Shown: one piece after another, positions 38,182 through 51,126 of the stretch | Numbering within the stretch: position 1 is the first letter of the stretch | Layout of the letters: the number at the start of each line of letters is the position of its first letter | Notes under the pieces: model-generated | What the model saw: the letters and a program-made list of their open reading frames with translations, nothing else | What the model was told of the DNA's origin: nothing | Database searches by the model: none | Made by a program: the position numbers and the translations under genes | From: Brasenia schreberi | Taxonomy: Eukaryota; Streptophyta; Magnoliopsida; Nymphaeales; Cabombaceae | NCBI GenBank assembly: GCA_036023115.1 | Contig: JAYKKT010000056.1 | Span: 1,116,001-1,180,000, forward strand | Direction of reading: 5' to 3' | Length of the DNA: 64,000 nt

Positions 38182-40261
38182 GAAATTTAGACTTTAAGAT
38201 GTGATACATACATGACACAATTTATAAATAACAAGGTTGTCTATGTTATCTTATGAACCATTGATGAAGGGTTCAGAAGGGGAACAGAAATAACAAGCCT
38301 GCTTATAAATCATGAATAGTGAAAACTCTTGTCATACTTGATAACTTCAATCTTGAGTTCAATGAGCAAAAGTATACCATCATAATGATTATAAGTACCT
38401 ACTAATTAAACATTCTAAGGTATAAGGTGTTTGGACTCTTGAAGATATGAAAAGGAAGGTCGAACACTGCTATTAATAGACCTATAGTATGTCAGAGCAT
38501 TTATTATGAGGGCGCTCTCGATTGGGACTACCTATATGAGTGTGAGGTGGTCTCCTCATGGAGTTTAGAGCTTGAACTCTTGAAGTATTCATGAATAGGA
38601 TATAGGATACCATGCTATAAATTTGTCACATTTCAAAATGGCATTTGATGGTATTGCAATCTCATTGTAAATTGTATACTTTAGTTCATATGGATCTAAG
38701 GGTTCAAAGCTAGTCTACCATTCTTTTCATATTAGTAGAAATTATGACTTAGGTAGAGGTTTAAATTGCAAGACACCTTTACTAAAAAATAACATTTATA
38801 GAATGATAAAGACTTGGATTACTTTGAAAATTATACGGATTGTTGAATAATTTTCAAAATAATGGAAATATGCAATAAAGTTTGAGAGTTGTATCTCTTT
38901 AGAAATGGTGCACTTATCTATGTGCATGTATACCAAGATGTTATGTGCACAAATATAAAAAAGGTATTGTCACAAAGGAGCACGATGATTCTCCAAAGGA
39001 CATCTTTACCATCTATAAATAGATGGTTCCAGCCAATATTTGGCTATGAGATAAAAGGTTGTCTAATATGAAATCATGTAGAAGATTAAGCATGTGTTAT
39101 GAAGCATCTGTTATGTTGCTCATGTTTCACTATTTTCAAATAAGTTTAAGTTCATCTGTGCTATTTTTTGTGCAATAAAGAATAATAGAGAATTATTATT
39201 CTCTTACCGTTATTGTTGTCTAGGACTTGTGTATGCTCATCATGCAAGGTAAGCTAAGTGGTCTTTAATATCTTAAAGAAAATTCACTAGTAGCCGCTTG
39301 CGTCAGGAAAGTTGAATTTGAACGATAGCTAATTAAGCCTAAAGGAAAGTATGAAATATCATATACCTTGAAGATATTGCACAATATTTTTGCTTATTTG
39401 TTGTTTGTTTTCTATGTGCATATTTTATTAAATTAAAATTGGTGAATGGTTCAGCTTCAATGGCATTTGTGATGGGTTGATTAGGTTCGAAAGAAATTGG
39501 CATCACTATCTTAGGGACTTGGATTTAATAAGGGGTTCACATTGTACACGCTATATTTGCCTTTTTCAAATACATGACTCAGTGCTCCTATTATTTGTCA
39601 ACATTTTTCAATTAAAATGAATTTTTATCACTTTGCCAAATTTCTCTCTACTGTACTATGGGTTCAGTCATCATTCCCATTGGTCAGATCCTCATCGATA
39701 TTCACATTCATCAAAAACATAGTTTTTGTCACTAGAGATCTTTAGTTGTTCAGATTCACCATATCATCATGCTCACTTCTTTCATTGCATCCCACTCCCG
39801 CTTCCTCTCTCTCTCCTTCCTCTTTCTAGGGTTTTGCTCTTGTGAAAAGCTAGTAATTGTAAAGCTTTCACCCGATCTCTTTGCATATCTTTATCTTTCT
39901 TTCTGTACATTTCTAGATTAGATATGCTTATTTAGATCTATATATGCCTCATTTTGTGGATTTCTCTCCATATCTATGTGTTGGATAGAATTTATTGTAA
40001 TACCTATTTATGTTATGCTCATGGCTATGTGTCTCCTTGGTTGGTTCTTAATTGCCATTGTTTCCTACAAGGCATTGAGACTATGGGCCAAGTAATGTCT
40101 CATTGGTATTGATTTCTTCTTGTGCATGGAATTATTTGATCCTTGTTTTTACATGCTGTTATCCTTTATATCATATAAATCTATGCATGTGATTAATCCA
40201 TATTAATGTGCACTCTTTCTTTATTGTATTCCTCCTTTTGTTCACCTTTACTTTCATGAAA
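38182..40261. other. No recognisable gene
   Basis: AT-rich; scattered frames below 65 codons. A CT-rich leader-like stretch at 39780-39900 was seen but nothing follows it. Confidence 0.45.
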
Positions 40262-41387
40262 CACTAGTACAAATAAGATTTTTTGCAATAGATTAGAAAA
40301 AGGCTATTTCTGATGTTTAAAGCCATTGGAACCTAACCATAAATACTAATAAAAATTGTAGAAAATATGTCTTCAAAAACACACAATAATCCTTCGAAAT
40401 ATGTGAAAAACACCCGAAAATATCCTATTAATTCGGAACCATAAAAAGAAAGCCTTTTATCAATGATTAGAACCATAGGGAATATTTCATTAAACTATGA
40501 GGAATAGTTTTTCAAAACCAGAAAATTTATCTAAAAATACAGAAACCACCAAAATAAACTTTTGAAGACCATAAAACAAAGTTTTGAGTAACGTAGGTTT
40601 GCGGTGGTTAAACCGCTAGAATATTTAATGAGTAACCGCTGAAAATACTTTTAAGGTTATATTTTTAGTGTTTTTCATATGTAGAAGAAACCCTCAAAAT
40701 AGGTTTTTATCATATACAAATATTATACATTTCTAAAGAACATCAAATAATTATAGTATACTAGACCTTACAAATAAATAATATATATCAAAGTAAAAGA
40801 ATTATTCAAATAAATGAAGTATCAAATAATTAAATGAATACATATCCATATAGAACAAAGTAACAGGAAAAACACAAATGTCATATGGGTCGAATTTAAA
40901 ATAGACCATATTTCAAAGCGATCATAACATAAGTTTAACATATTCATATATGCCAACTTTACAAAAAACACTGCTATATGGGCTGAAATTCAAGAGAGGC
41001 CAAAGTCTAATATCATCAAAAGACAAGTCTAACATCCAAAGACAAGTCCTATCCTATCTACCCATACATCTAGTGTGTGGGAGGTAGCAATTGATCATCT
41101 TAAATATCTTTTGTATTAGTCATTCCTTCAATAATATATTAAAATATAATAAGTATTGAAAGATATAAATAACCATTATTATAAAAGCAAAATATAACAA
41201 AGAATTCTTCATAGTAGCACAATGATATGATTTTTGAAAAATATGATAAGTACCGAAAGATATAAACAACTATTATTATAACATAGTTCTCACACATATC
41301 TAATTAGCTTATAATCAATACATGGTTTTCGCACAGCTTATATAATTAGTGGAATATGTGCTAGCAAACTTTTTAGTATAAAGATAA

Positions 41388-43918
41388 CTTTTTGGGAGGA
41401 GTTAGATAAGGTGTTTCAAAAGATTCCAGAAAAGAAGATGATTTGTTTAGGAGGAGACTTAAATGGACATGTCGGTAAAGAGGCATTAGGATATCAAGGA
41501 ATTCATGGAAACTTTGGTTTTCGGGATATAAATGAGAAAGGTAGGGAGATTTTAAATTTTGCTATGGCATTTGATCTCTTTATAGTCAATACAATCTTCA
41601 AAAAACGAGATGAACATTTAATTACTTATAAGAGTGGCTTATCACAAACACAAATTGATTACTTTATTTGTAGAAAAAAAAGATAGAGCATGTTGTAAAG
41701 ATTACAAGGTAATTCTAGGAGAAAGCTTAACTACCCAACATCGACTTTTAGTTATGGATTTACAAATAAAAAAATGGATAAAGAAGAAAAGAGTCCATTA
41801 AGCTATTCAGACTAAATGGTGGAACCTCAAAAGCGAGAAGATATATTTAAACAAAAAGTCCTTCAAGGAGATGTTTGGAATTATGATGGTACACCCAGTG
41901 ATATGTGGAATAATATGGCTATACATATTAGGAAAGTGGCAAAAGATGTGTTAGGGGTATCTAAGGGAGGTGTACCGGCACAAAAAGAAGCTTGGTGGTG
42001 GAGTGAAGTAGTACAAAATAAAATCAAGGCGAAGAGGGCATATTATAAATTACATTATCCTAAGAAAACTAGTGAAACTTTAGAAGCTTATAAGAAAGCA
42101 AAGAAGGAAGCGAAAAAGGCCGTGAGTGAAGCAAAAACTAAAATTTGGGAGAATTTATATAAAAAACACAACTCAAAAGAGGGTGAAAAAGATATTTTTA
42201 GGATAGCTAGGGCTAGAGATAAGAAAACTAAAGATCTTAATTATGTTAGATGCATCAAGAATGATGATGAAAAAATTCTAGTAGCGAATGATGATATAAG
42301 AAATAGATGAAAAACTATTTTTATAAGTTTTTTAATGAAAATAAAGATATCAAAATTAGCTTAGGAGAGTTAGCAAAATAAAAAAAGTATATAAACCATA
42401 ATTTCTACTGACGTATTCAAAAGAATGAAGTCAAAGAGGCTCTTAAACATATGAAGGGTGGTAAACCGGTAGGACCAGATAATATTCCTATAGAAGTTTG
42501 AAAAATACTAAGAGAAATAGGAATCACTTGGCTCACAAGACTATTTAATGAAATATGAAAAAACCAAAATATGCCCGAGGAATGGAGAGCAAGTACACTT
42601 ATACCCATATATAAGAACAAGGGTGACATTCAAAATTGTGCGAATTGTCGAGGTATCAAGTTAATGAGCCATACTATGAAATTATGGGAAAGAATTATGG
42701 AACGTAGGTTAATACAAATATCAAGTACAATAGAGAACCAATTTGGATTCATGCTAGGCACATCTACTGTTGAAACGATTCACCTTTTGAGACGTCTTAT
42801 AGAACATTTTAGAGCAAAAAAGAAAGACCTTCACATGATATTTATTGATCTAGAAAAAGCTTATGATAGGGTACCGAGGGAGGTTCTTTGGAGAACTTTG
42901 GAAAAAAGAGGTATCCCATTGACATATATTAACCTTATAAGAGACATGTATGATAGTGTAAAAATATGTGTGAGCACTCGTGAAGGAACGACAGACTTCT
43001 TTGAAGTAAATATTGGGTTACATCAAGGATCAACTTTAAGTCCATACTTATTTATAATGGTGATGAATGAGTTAACAAAACATATTCAAGATGAAGTACC
43101 TTGGTGTATGTTATTTGCATATGACATTGTATTAGTGAAGGAGTCTAAGGAAAAAGTTAATAGAAAATTGAAACTATGGAAAGAAACATTAGAAAGTAAA
43201 GGCTTCCAACTTAGTAGAACAAAGACAGAATATGTGGAATATAAGTTTGATCATTTGGTTACTTAAGGTGACATAGAAATTAAAATTAGCATACATTACA
43301 TTCCCCAAAAGAAAAGTTTTAAATACCTAGGGTCAATTTTTGAGAGTGATGGAAGAATTGATGGAGATGTTACGCATAGAATTAATGCTAGTTGATTAAA
43401 ATGGAGAGGAGCATCAGGTATTCTTTGTGATAAGAAGATACCATTAAAGTTAAAAGGTAAATATTATAGAGCAGCAATTAGGCCTGCCATGTTTTATGGT
43501 TATGAATGTTGAGCAGTTAATCATCAACATTTACAAAAGATGTCTGTGACAGAAATGAAGATGTTGAGATGGATGAGTGTTAATACAAGAAAAGATCGTA
43601 TACATAACGAGGTTATGAGAAACAAATTAGGAGTGGCACCAATAGAGAATAAAATGAGAGAATATCGTTTAAGATGGTTTGGACATATAGATAGAAGATG
43701 AAAAAAAGAACTTGTAAGAAGGTTAAAAAAACTAAATTTGGAAAGTATTAAAAGAGGTAGAGGATGACCACAAAAGTGTTGAAAAGAAACAATAAAGAAT
43801 GATCTAGCTTATTGTGACTTAACTGCTAACATGACACATGATAGGGATATGTGGAAACAAAGAATCCATGTAGTCGACCCCGTCTAGTATGGGAAAAGGC
43901 TTAGTTGTTGTTGTTGTT
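41388..43918 (+). mobile_element. RTE LINE, copy 2, 5'-truncated
   Basis: The sequence enters the endonuclease domain at the codons for FW-ELDKVFQKIP and continues to the TTG tail at 43918. Frames: 41411-41686 (GGDLNGHVGKEAL, SQTQIDYFICRKK), a frameshift, 41816-42310 (linker), several TGA stops at former TGG codons near 42501 and 42558, 42571-43266 ([30 protein letters not shown]; the FADD box reads FAYD), and the C-terminal domain to 43886. The changed FADD and many stops make it dead. 5' truncation is usual for LINE insertion. Confidence 0.9.
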
Positions 43919-44939
43919 ATATACTTTTTCTCAATGTTGCTCTTTTGATAGTTGAGGGAAATGTTGTCAACTAGATACATAGAATGAAGAAGAAGAAGCT
44001 ACATAGTGTTATTGATTACTTGTGGCGATTGTTGTTAAAAAAAATTGAAGGTTCCTCTTAAGTTAAGCACCAATTGATACATCTCCATGATTTGAAAGAC
44101 ACACTTGTTATATTTTAGTATGCAATTTCAAGTCATATTAAAAGTAGCATATATACATACATATAATATATAATGCTTGATCATCCATTCTCTATTGTAG
44201 AATTATAAAAAATCTCCTATTATGCCCTCTAACAACATCACCTGATTTTGTAATGATGAGGTTGGGTTAGGTTGATCTTCGACATGCTCTCAACTCTCTA
44301 TTCTTGTCGTGTTGGGTGCTCTAGACCTGAGTTTCTTCTCATACCCCATGGTGTTTCCTACGTACTAGGTTCGTGGCCTTTCTGAAACTTACTATAGATG
44401 ATAAATTTGCTTCGCTATGAATGATGTCATATTTTTATTGTACCTCAAAATAAAACTATATGGAATCACATGTTATAGTATTCTTTTATAGAAAATAATA
44501 CAATAAAGGATCTTTTAATATACTTATATATATTGTATCAATCTCCTCTTCAAAAACTTGTCGACTTTATTATCCTTAGAATAGTTCATAAAGTATAAAA
44601 TGTTGTGATTGGCTGATCATCGGCCCATATGCTCCCTTCTATGTCATATAAGAATGAAGCTTAACTTAATCCTAAGCAAGGGTAAATACAACAACAACAA
44701 CAACAACAACAACTAATGCTCTTCTCCATTGATCAAAAAGTAATTAAAGTCATGCATATTGTAGTAAATTGATGCCTAATAAAAGTTATGATTTGTCTAT
44801 TATTAGGCATGTTATATGCATGATCTCCTAATGAAAGACTCAAATCCACCAATCGAGTGAAGAATATAATATAATATGCTTCACTTTCATTTTGCACGAT
44901 TTAACTTTTTTTGCCTTCTTTATTTTCTTGTCACTTGAC
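43919..44939. other. CACTA interior, no readable gene; (ACA)n at 44688
   Basis: A 25-bp ACA repeat at 44688-44712 resembles an RTE tail but lacks the CTAAGCC sequence, so it is listed as a simple repeat only. Confidence 0.45.
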
Positions 44940-45407
44940 CACAACATACAACAACTCTGTCAAGTAGGGGTTGGGAGACTAATTACAAGACTCTTTAGGA
45001 AGAGGTTGGCTTACATTAAAGTAAGGCCTTAATTTCATTCCATAGTTTCTCAATGCACTTTGTAGGGTCTTCTTACAAGCTTTTCTCATCAAGTGAGTTG
45101 GAATAGGAACTTATATTTTTGCATACTTGAAGGTGAACATTTTTTTAAATAAAAAGTTAAATAGGTGAGTAAGATATTAAGCCCTTTAAAATTAGATTGT
45201 AATTATAATAACTAACATTATCACAAGATCCTCCCAGATAGTGTTAAAGATTTCTTCTGTATTACCTTCCATACACATCTTGCTTAAAGGAAAGCAATTA
45301 TATTGCTTTATGTAGCTTCTTAGGATATGATCTAACATCAAACCAATATCACCCACTTGTTTGAAGTCTAAAACCTCCACAATCCAAGTCTCTCTCTCTT
45401 GAGGCAA
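44940..45407 (-). pseudogene. CACTA-associated transposase-like ORF, paralogue of 18651-19330
   Basis: The open part (45407-45192) has ETWIVEVLDFKQVGDIGL, then LDHILRSYIKQYNCFP and EEIFNTIWED, aligned residue for residue with the left paralogue. Downstream minus-strand sequence near 45100-44940 keeps a KKTLQSALRNY-like basic block and a decayed Trp box. It carries more indels than the left copy. Function inferred from position inside a CACTA element. Confidence 0.45.
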
Positions 45408-45480
45408 GCAAGGGCATAAATGGTTTTACCTATTGTTTCGTAGTAGGTAATGTAACAATTTCTTCTTCTATCTCTTCTAA

Positions 45481-47451
45481 TATTTCATAATTTGCAATAC
45501 TATTTTATTTCTTTACAATTATTTGTCTCTTTTCATATATTCTTATAACATGCAAGTCTCTTTCACTCATTCCTATTATATTAGTATGCAGCAATAAACA
45601 CTATCTATAATGAAAAGACAATAATAAACAATATACCTTCAACATCATGATCATGATATTGTCTTCTACTACTACTCTCATCACGCCACCACTTTTTTCA
45701 CCTTGTCAAGGTAGTAATGGCATCCTTTCTCTATAAAACAACCAAGCATTTCAATTCAAGGTATGAAAACAAGTAATAATAATAAACAAATATAGAAAGT
45801 AACACAAGATGAGACACACATGTATATGCAAAGGTCACTAATGAAATCAATATATAGCAATAAAAGAACTGTTCAATTGACCTTTTTACCTTTAGATCCT
45901 ATTAACTCTTCTAATACACAACTCATGAAAAATATATTCACAATTTGTTTAAGGTGAGAGTTACATCTTTAGGAATATTTCATTGTATCACTATTGGAAA
46001 GAGGTGTTGCATCAATACATAATAATCATGATTTTTCAAGCCCACAATTTTTTTGGTCTTAAACTTATGTTTTTGAGATATATCTAAAGATACCTCATCA
46101 TGGTTGCAATCCTCACTTTTTTGTGATTATAATCTCCCTTTGATTTTATATGAGGTTCAGCTTTGTCTATAAACTCGTTTAGTTATAACAAATAGGAAAT
46201 TATTAAGTTGCAACTATTTTGGACTATAAAGGTCGAAATGTGATGGCAAGATTTGATGGATTCGACCTCTCCTTGGGTTGACATTGTAGACAATGTGAAA
46301 TAAGGTTGACAATGGTGATTCCTTCTTCAAATGAATTTTTTTTCTCTAAATCCCAAAAGACTAAACCACTTTTACCACTTAGAACATCAAGAGCTTGTAT
46401 TATTGCCATATTAAATCGAATGGTTTGAGTGAGCATAAGAATGAGATTGATTCATAGCATACATGTACAAGAGTATCAATTACCAAAAGATCTCCAAATG
46501 AATGGTGATGGACATGTTTTTTCCTATTTTTGCCCTAATCAACACCCACCTTTCCATCTTCTCACCCAACTTCTGTAAGCGATGTACAAGAGTATCAATT
46601 ACCAAAAGATCTCCAAATGAATGGTGATGGACATGTTTTTTCCTATTTTTGCCCTAATCAACACCCACCTTTCCATCTTCTCACCCAACTTCTGTAAGCG
46701 ATGAACGACTATGGAATCGCTCAATTTGAAGTTATGTCACGAAACTTTTTAAGTTCATGTTTTTCCGATGAAAAATCCATCACCATTGCCATTGAGATGG
46801 GAAAGGGAGGAGGGAAGACGACCTTCGGTCTTCCTCCCGCGACAATCATTGGAAACCACATGGTTTAGGTCAACATTTGAAGACTTTTCTCTTCCCTCAT
46901 GCTCTGGATCGTGAGCCACATCAAATGGGTCAAAAAAGAGTGGGCCATTCAACGAGGCTCGCGAGCTGTAGGCCCTCAAAGTTATAGTATCAATTTTATA
47001 GGTTTCGTATGGTCCAAAAACTTAAGACGGAGGCCCCAAATTTTTAAGTTACATATAGCATTTTAATTGCTTTATACTAGAGGCCTCAACTTGTGTTGAG
47101 CCACTTCTATCTAAAATGTTAGGTGGGTTCTTGCATCATATTGTAGGCAACACCCTAACATGTATTGCATTGTACCAATATCAAATAAAGGGCTCAAAAT
47201 AGTAATCCAGTCAGGCAAATCAAATTTGATTGCCCCCAATGCACCTATTCCCTTAGTTTGACCTTTCCATTATTCCCTTAGACATTTCCATAAAACATGT
47301 GAATTGAGGATTTAACATTAAAGCCATATGTTTAGTCTACATGCATGAAAAATGAAACACCAGCCCTCCGTTTGGTCTACATGCATCATACAACTTGCAA
47401 CCAAAACAGTAAATAATGATTTATATCAGAACTCTCTCTCTCTAAGTGCTC

Positions 47452-47455
<4 letters not shown>
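45481..47455. other. Non-coding, with a 119-bp tandem duplication
   Basis: No ORF with recognisable motif (a 70-codon minus frame at 46436 has none). Confidence 0.45.
46463..46700 (+). repeat. Perfect tandem duplication, 2 x 119 bp
   Basis: 46463-46581 and 46582-46700 appear identical by eye, starting ATGTACAAGAGTATC and ending TTCTGTAAGCG. A very recent duplication or an assembly artefact. Confidence 0.92.

Positions 47456-47517
<62 letters not shown>
47456..47517. repeat. (AT)n microsatellite, about 62 bp
   Basis: Uninterrupted AT dinucleotides. It creates artefactual Tyr-Ile ORFs in several frames. Confidence 0.98.
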
Positions 47518-47521
<4 letters not shown>

Positions 47522-49190
47522 AGATCTTCCCAGAAACTCACACACTGTTGGATTACACAAATCCAATGGCGGTCCCACGAACATTCTTCTAGACTCTCTC
47601 CCCATTCCATTCGTCTCTCGTCCTTGATCCAATGGTAGTTTAGTGCATCTCGTGACTGTTCTCAACCCTTGTATCTTGTTCTTCCAAACGATCGATCTCA
47701 ACCTGTTAGGAGTGCAAATCGAACAAAGCCCTAAATCCCCAAATCGACAACTGTGACGACACCCTAAATCCTCATATTTAGGGTATGTTTCTTTGTTTTC
47801 ATTCTATTATGTTTTCTTCTATATGTGTGTGTGCGTGTATGTACATGTATATGTGTGTGCGCGTGTGAAGCTCTTCATAAAATATGGCCTCATGTATATT
47901 TCAAAAGTATGAAAAACAAATAAATAAAATTAAGGTTGCTAGGTGTATTGCACAAACAATGGTTGCAACTACGAATCCTATTCATACATTTTTTTCAAAA
48001 TATTATGATATATGGAATACCAAATCTGACGGTCAAGTTAGACATCCAGTAAACATATTAAGAGATGGTGTAATCGTGTAAATAGGGCATAATTGATCTA
48101 ATGTTAGATCCGTTCAGAAATGTTCTCGATTCTAAAATTTAGTTAAAAAATCTTCGCAATAAGGTGGGCTGGGAACTGATAGACCTCTACCCAGCATCTT
48201 ACCTGACCTTGTGTCATGTATCCGTCCTGTTCCATGACGGAGTGGGTATGGGTTTGCTTTTTCTTTTTCTTTGTATATCCAACACATAGTAAAGCAAGTT
48301 TGAGGTGCCCGAACTCGATTTCAACACAATTCTTAAAATTAAAAGTATGTTTGGATTAAAATCAAATCATTTATAAATCTAAGCTAAGCAGTAAAAAATT
48401 TCAAGGTTAGGTGCTTAGTTTTTACGAATTGCATCATTATACATGCATATTATTTATTTATTTAGGGGCATTTAATATGCTTGACATATTATAGGCTTGT
48501 CACATCCTTATAAATCTCAAGTATCCAATAAGATGAATAGTTGAGATCAAAATGTGATAAATATATTATTTATACTTTTTGCTTTTTTATCACAACTATC
48601 AATCTTCTTGAACCGACAATTGAGATTTACAACAAGGATAGATAAGATATAACATGGTAAACATATTAGACTTATATATATAATATGCAGTAAATACCCA
48701 TACTCATTTATACTAAACTTTTCTTAAACATTTGTTCAATTCATATGATCAATAATGTCAATTTAAAAAGAAAAAGTATTGTTTTATTTTTCATGTTATA
48801 TATTTAATGATTAAATATTTTAAATTCAAATCTTCACCGTTGATCATGACAATTGAACATTGAAAAAGTTTCATATGATTTAAACATGAATGATTGTGCA
48901 CATGAACTATGCTCTCTCTCTCTATACAAATGTATATATATTTATATAATTTGCATTAGATACTTGTCGGGTACTTTCTAGGCCATACGTTAAGTTTTCC
49001 CCCATAGTCATACCTAAACCTAATAAACCACCCACCTCGATTATCAACCTGTTGGGACCTGATCGGTTCGGGTCTCCATGAGTCAGGTCAATATCTCCAA
49101 CCTAGTGTTGGGTTTATTTTAGAGTCGAATTCAAGGCAAGGATAAAATCTTTTGGCAAAGTCGCCATTTTATCACAATAAATAATTTACC
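47518..49190. other. Non-coding; alternating purine-pyrimidine tract at 47821
   Basis: 47821-47867 alternates purine and pyrimidine without a break (GT, GC and AT steps). Otherwise no gene; 48301-49190 is plain AT-rich DNA. Confidence 0.5.
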
Positions 49191-49479
49191 AGATTTGGTT
49201 CCAATCATATGTGATTCGATCCAACTCCAAATCCTCCCGGTCATCTCCTGGCAACACGCTATGCATCACAGAAGAATCCGAGACCGAGTTTCCCCTCCCC
49301 CGAAATCCTGCGGTTGTGAATCAAATAATATCCCTTTGAATGGACGACTAGAGACTGAGAAACTTCTCCTCATCAGGGTAGCTCGAACATTTCGTCACAT
49401 ATTTCCCGGAAATATCGACCCTCTTCCAGCGCTTGTTTGGTGTCATGATTCACCAAACGGCGTGAGTTTTGCCTCAGCC

Positions 49480-49704
49480 ATGGCCATGAATTTCAAGTTC
49501 AGGAGCTATGTCGCCTTTGATTCCATTGGGATCGACGGTCCGTCCATCTCTGTCACTGATCTCCAAGCGAAGATCATCGATCAGAAGCATCTCAAGGTTT
49601 GTTGTGTTTTCAATCTCATAAAGTCCGACGCTCAGACCGGAGAAGGTGACTTTCTCCAGCTCCTCCTCTTCGTTCACTGTGAACTTGATGACGACCCTTT
49701 TTGA
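49480..49704 (+). pseudogene. DWNN-like (RBBP6-type ubiquitin-fold) domain fragment
   Basis: From ATG 49480 the frame reads MAMNFKFRSYVAFDSIGIDG, then SISVTDLQAKIIDQKHL and VFNLIKSDAQTGE. This matches the first two thirds of the DWNN domain at the N-terminus of plant RBBP6-like E3 ligases (pattern: F-K-F-S, D-x-I-x-I-DG, IS-V-LK-KI, KHL, D-L-NAQT). After SDAQTGE the expected conserved end is lost and the frame stops at 49702-49704. The longer frame begins at 49195 but that part has no motif and may be leader sequence. A 23-base poly(A) lies 300 bp downstream. Likely a processed or truncated copy. Confidence 0.5.
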
Positions 49705-49999
49705 TATGTTCGACACCATGTTTTGGATAATTTATTGGAAGTTGCTAACGATCTTGGCTCAGAGATGGTTGTTACACAGGGTTATTGTGTATATCATATC
49801 GCATATTGATGATTGTTGACTAAGGTTATGAGTTTCTGTTCACTTATTTAAAGAGATTTAAGACTTGCTCTCTTATGGTATTGCATTCTATCCAAAGTGT
49901 AGGTTGTTCCCCTTTTATAACGGTGTGGTTTTGGCAGGAGTGAGGCACTATGAAACATGACATCAACAATGGTTTATGAACCTTATCGTGCTGCGTTGC

Positions 50000-50022
50000 A
50001 AAAAAAAAAAAAAAAAAAAAAA
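50000..50022 (+). repeat. Poly(A) tract, 23 bases
   Basis: Unbroken A run after GCTGCGTTGC. It could be the tail of a retrocopy containing the DWNN-like fragment; no target duplication was found to prove it. Confidence 0.7.
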
Positions 50023-51126
50023 CTACATTAACATCAAATATGAACATTCCTTGTATCTAGCACAACTCTTAGTGAATTTGTGTAGTGTGTGGATTGTACT
50101 CTTCATCATGAGATGCGATTAGGATCTTATCAATTCAAAGAAAATGACGTACATATGTGGCTAAAGCAAGGCATTCATTGCATGAATGATGTGACCATGC
50201 AGGACAACAAAAGCTATTTTATTCTATTGATATATAGGTTACAGTTGTATATAAAATTCTTCAGTTTTCTTTATTGAGGAACTTCGTGCATAATTTTCTC
50301 AATTTTTGTTGAGACTAACATTCTTATCCACTTGACTCATACTTTTAAGCTAATAAATGAAAACCAGTTCCAAATAAAATCAGTGAAATAACCTCACAGC
50401 TTTTAGAATTTCTTCTATCAATTTTATTAATCCTTCAATATAGACAATCTAAACTATGCTAGAGTGAAGCATATTCAAAATGTTGAGTGACACCCTTGTC
50501 TCTGCCGAGGATTTAGGTCACCATGTTGGGTATTTATAGTATACTGCGTACTAATGGGGCAAGGTAGTCAATTCCGTTGAGGCATTCAATTGACGACTAA
50601 GAGTACATGCAACTGACATTTTGAATATACCATAGTGAGGCACATTCAAAATGTCGAATAATGTCATTGAGGCATTCAATTAATGAAACTCAATAAACTA
50701 TATAAATTTCTTCTTTGAAAGTATTAACCTTATAATTGGACCAAACTGTCTTTTGCAATATCGATACAGGGAGGTTCGGCTCAAAAGTTGTAGTACGATA
50801 TGACAAAAACATATTGCTACCACTCCATGCCATATCATAAGTGGGTCCTATACAGATCAATGCAAAAAGAACTCCTGTCCTTCATCAAACCGCAAGAAAA
50901 CAGAAACAATTGTAGGAAATAAGGATGAAATCTCAGCCAATCATCCTTCATTGATGAATACGAGCACACTAAATTCAATGAAATTCTCAAACCTATATAA
51001 CTTACATGATGAGAAAATTCACAATGGAGAGAGAAAACATCCACATTGGCTCAACAACAAAATCACAAGATGTCGCAGATTCGGTGATACACAATATCAT
51101 TAATTTCAAGCACTTGTTCAGTGTGT
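50023..51126. other. No recognisable gene
   Basis: CATTTTGAATAT and ATATTCAAAATG occur as inverted copies at about 50475, 50612 and 50644, perhaps a small degenerate MITE. Confidence 0.4.

Larger units (their letters stand above)
40262..45480 (-). mobile_element. CACTA element, one terminus clear, interrupted by RTE copy 2
   Basis: CACTAGTACAAATAAG at 40262 is a CACTA terminus matching the right end of 16590-19749. The next 420 bp carry subterminal words such as ACCGCTGAAAAT and GAAACCACCAAAA. A transposase-associated frame on the minus strand (45407-44940) reads toward this terminus, as in the sister element. The far end was not found; 45480 is only a provisional limit. Confidence 0.5.

Noticed and set aside
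44688..44712. Possible extra RTE 3' tail (ACA repeat)
   Set aside because: The neighbouring bases do not match the conserved CTAAGCC...CCATACTAG end of the other copies.
47352..47701. ORFs of 74-91 codons on both strands with long Tyr-Ile runs
   Set aside because: They are translations of the AT microsatellite in several frames.
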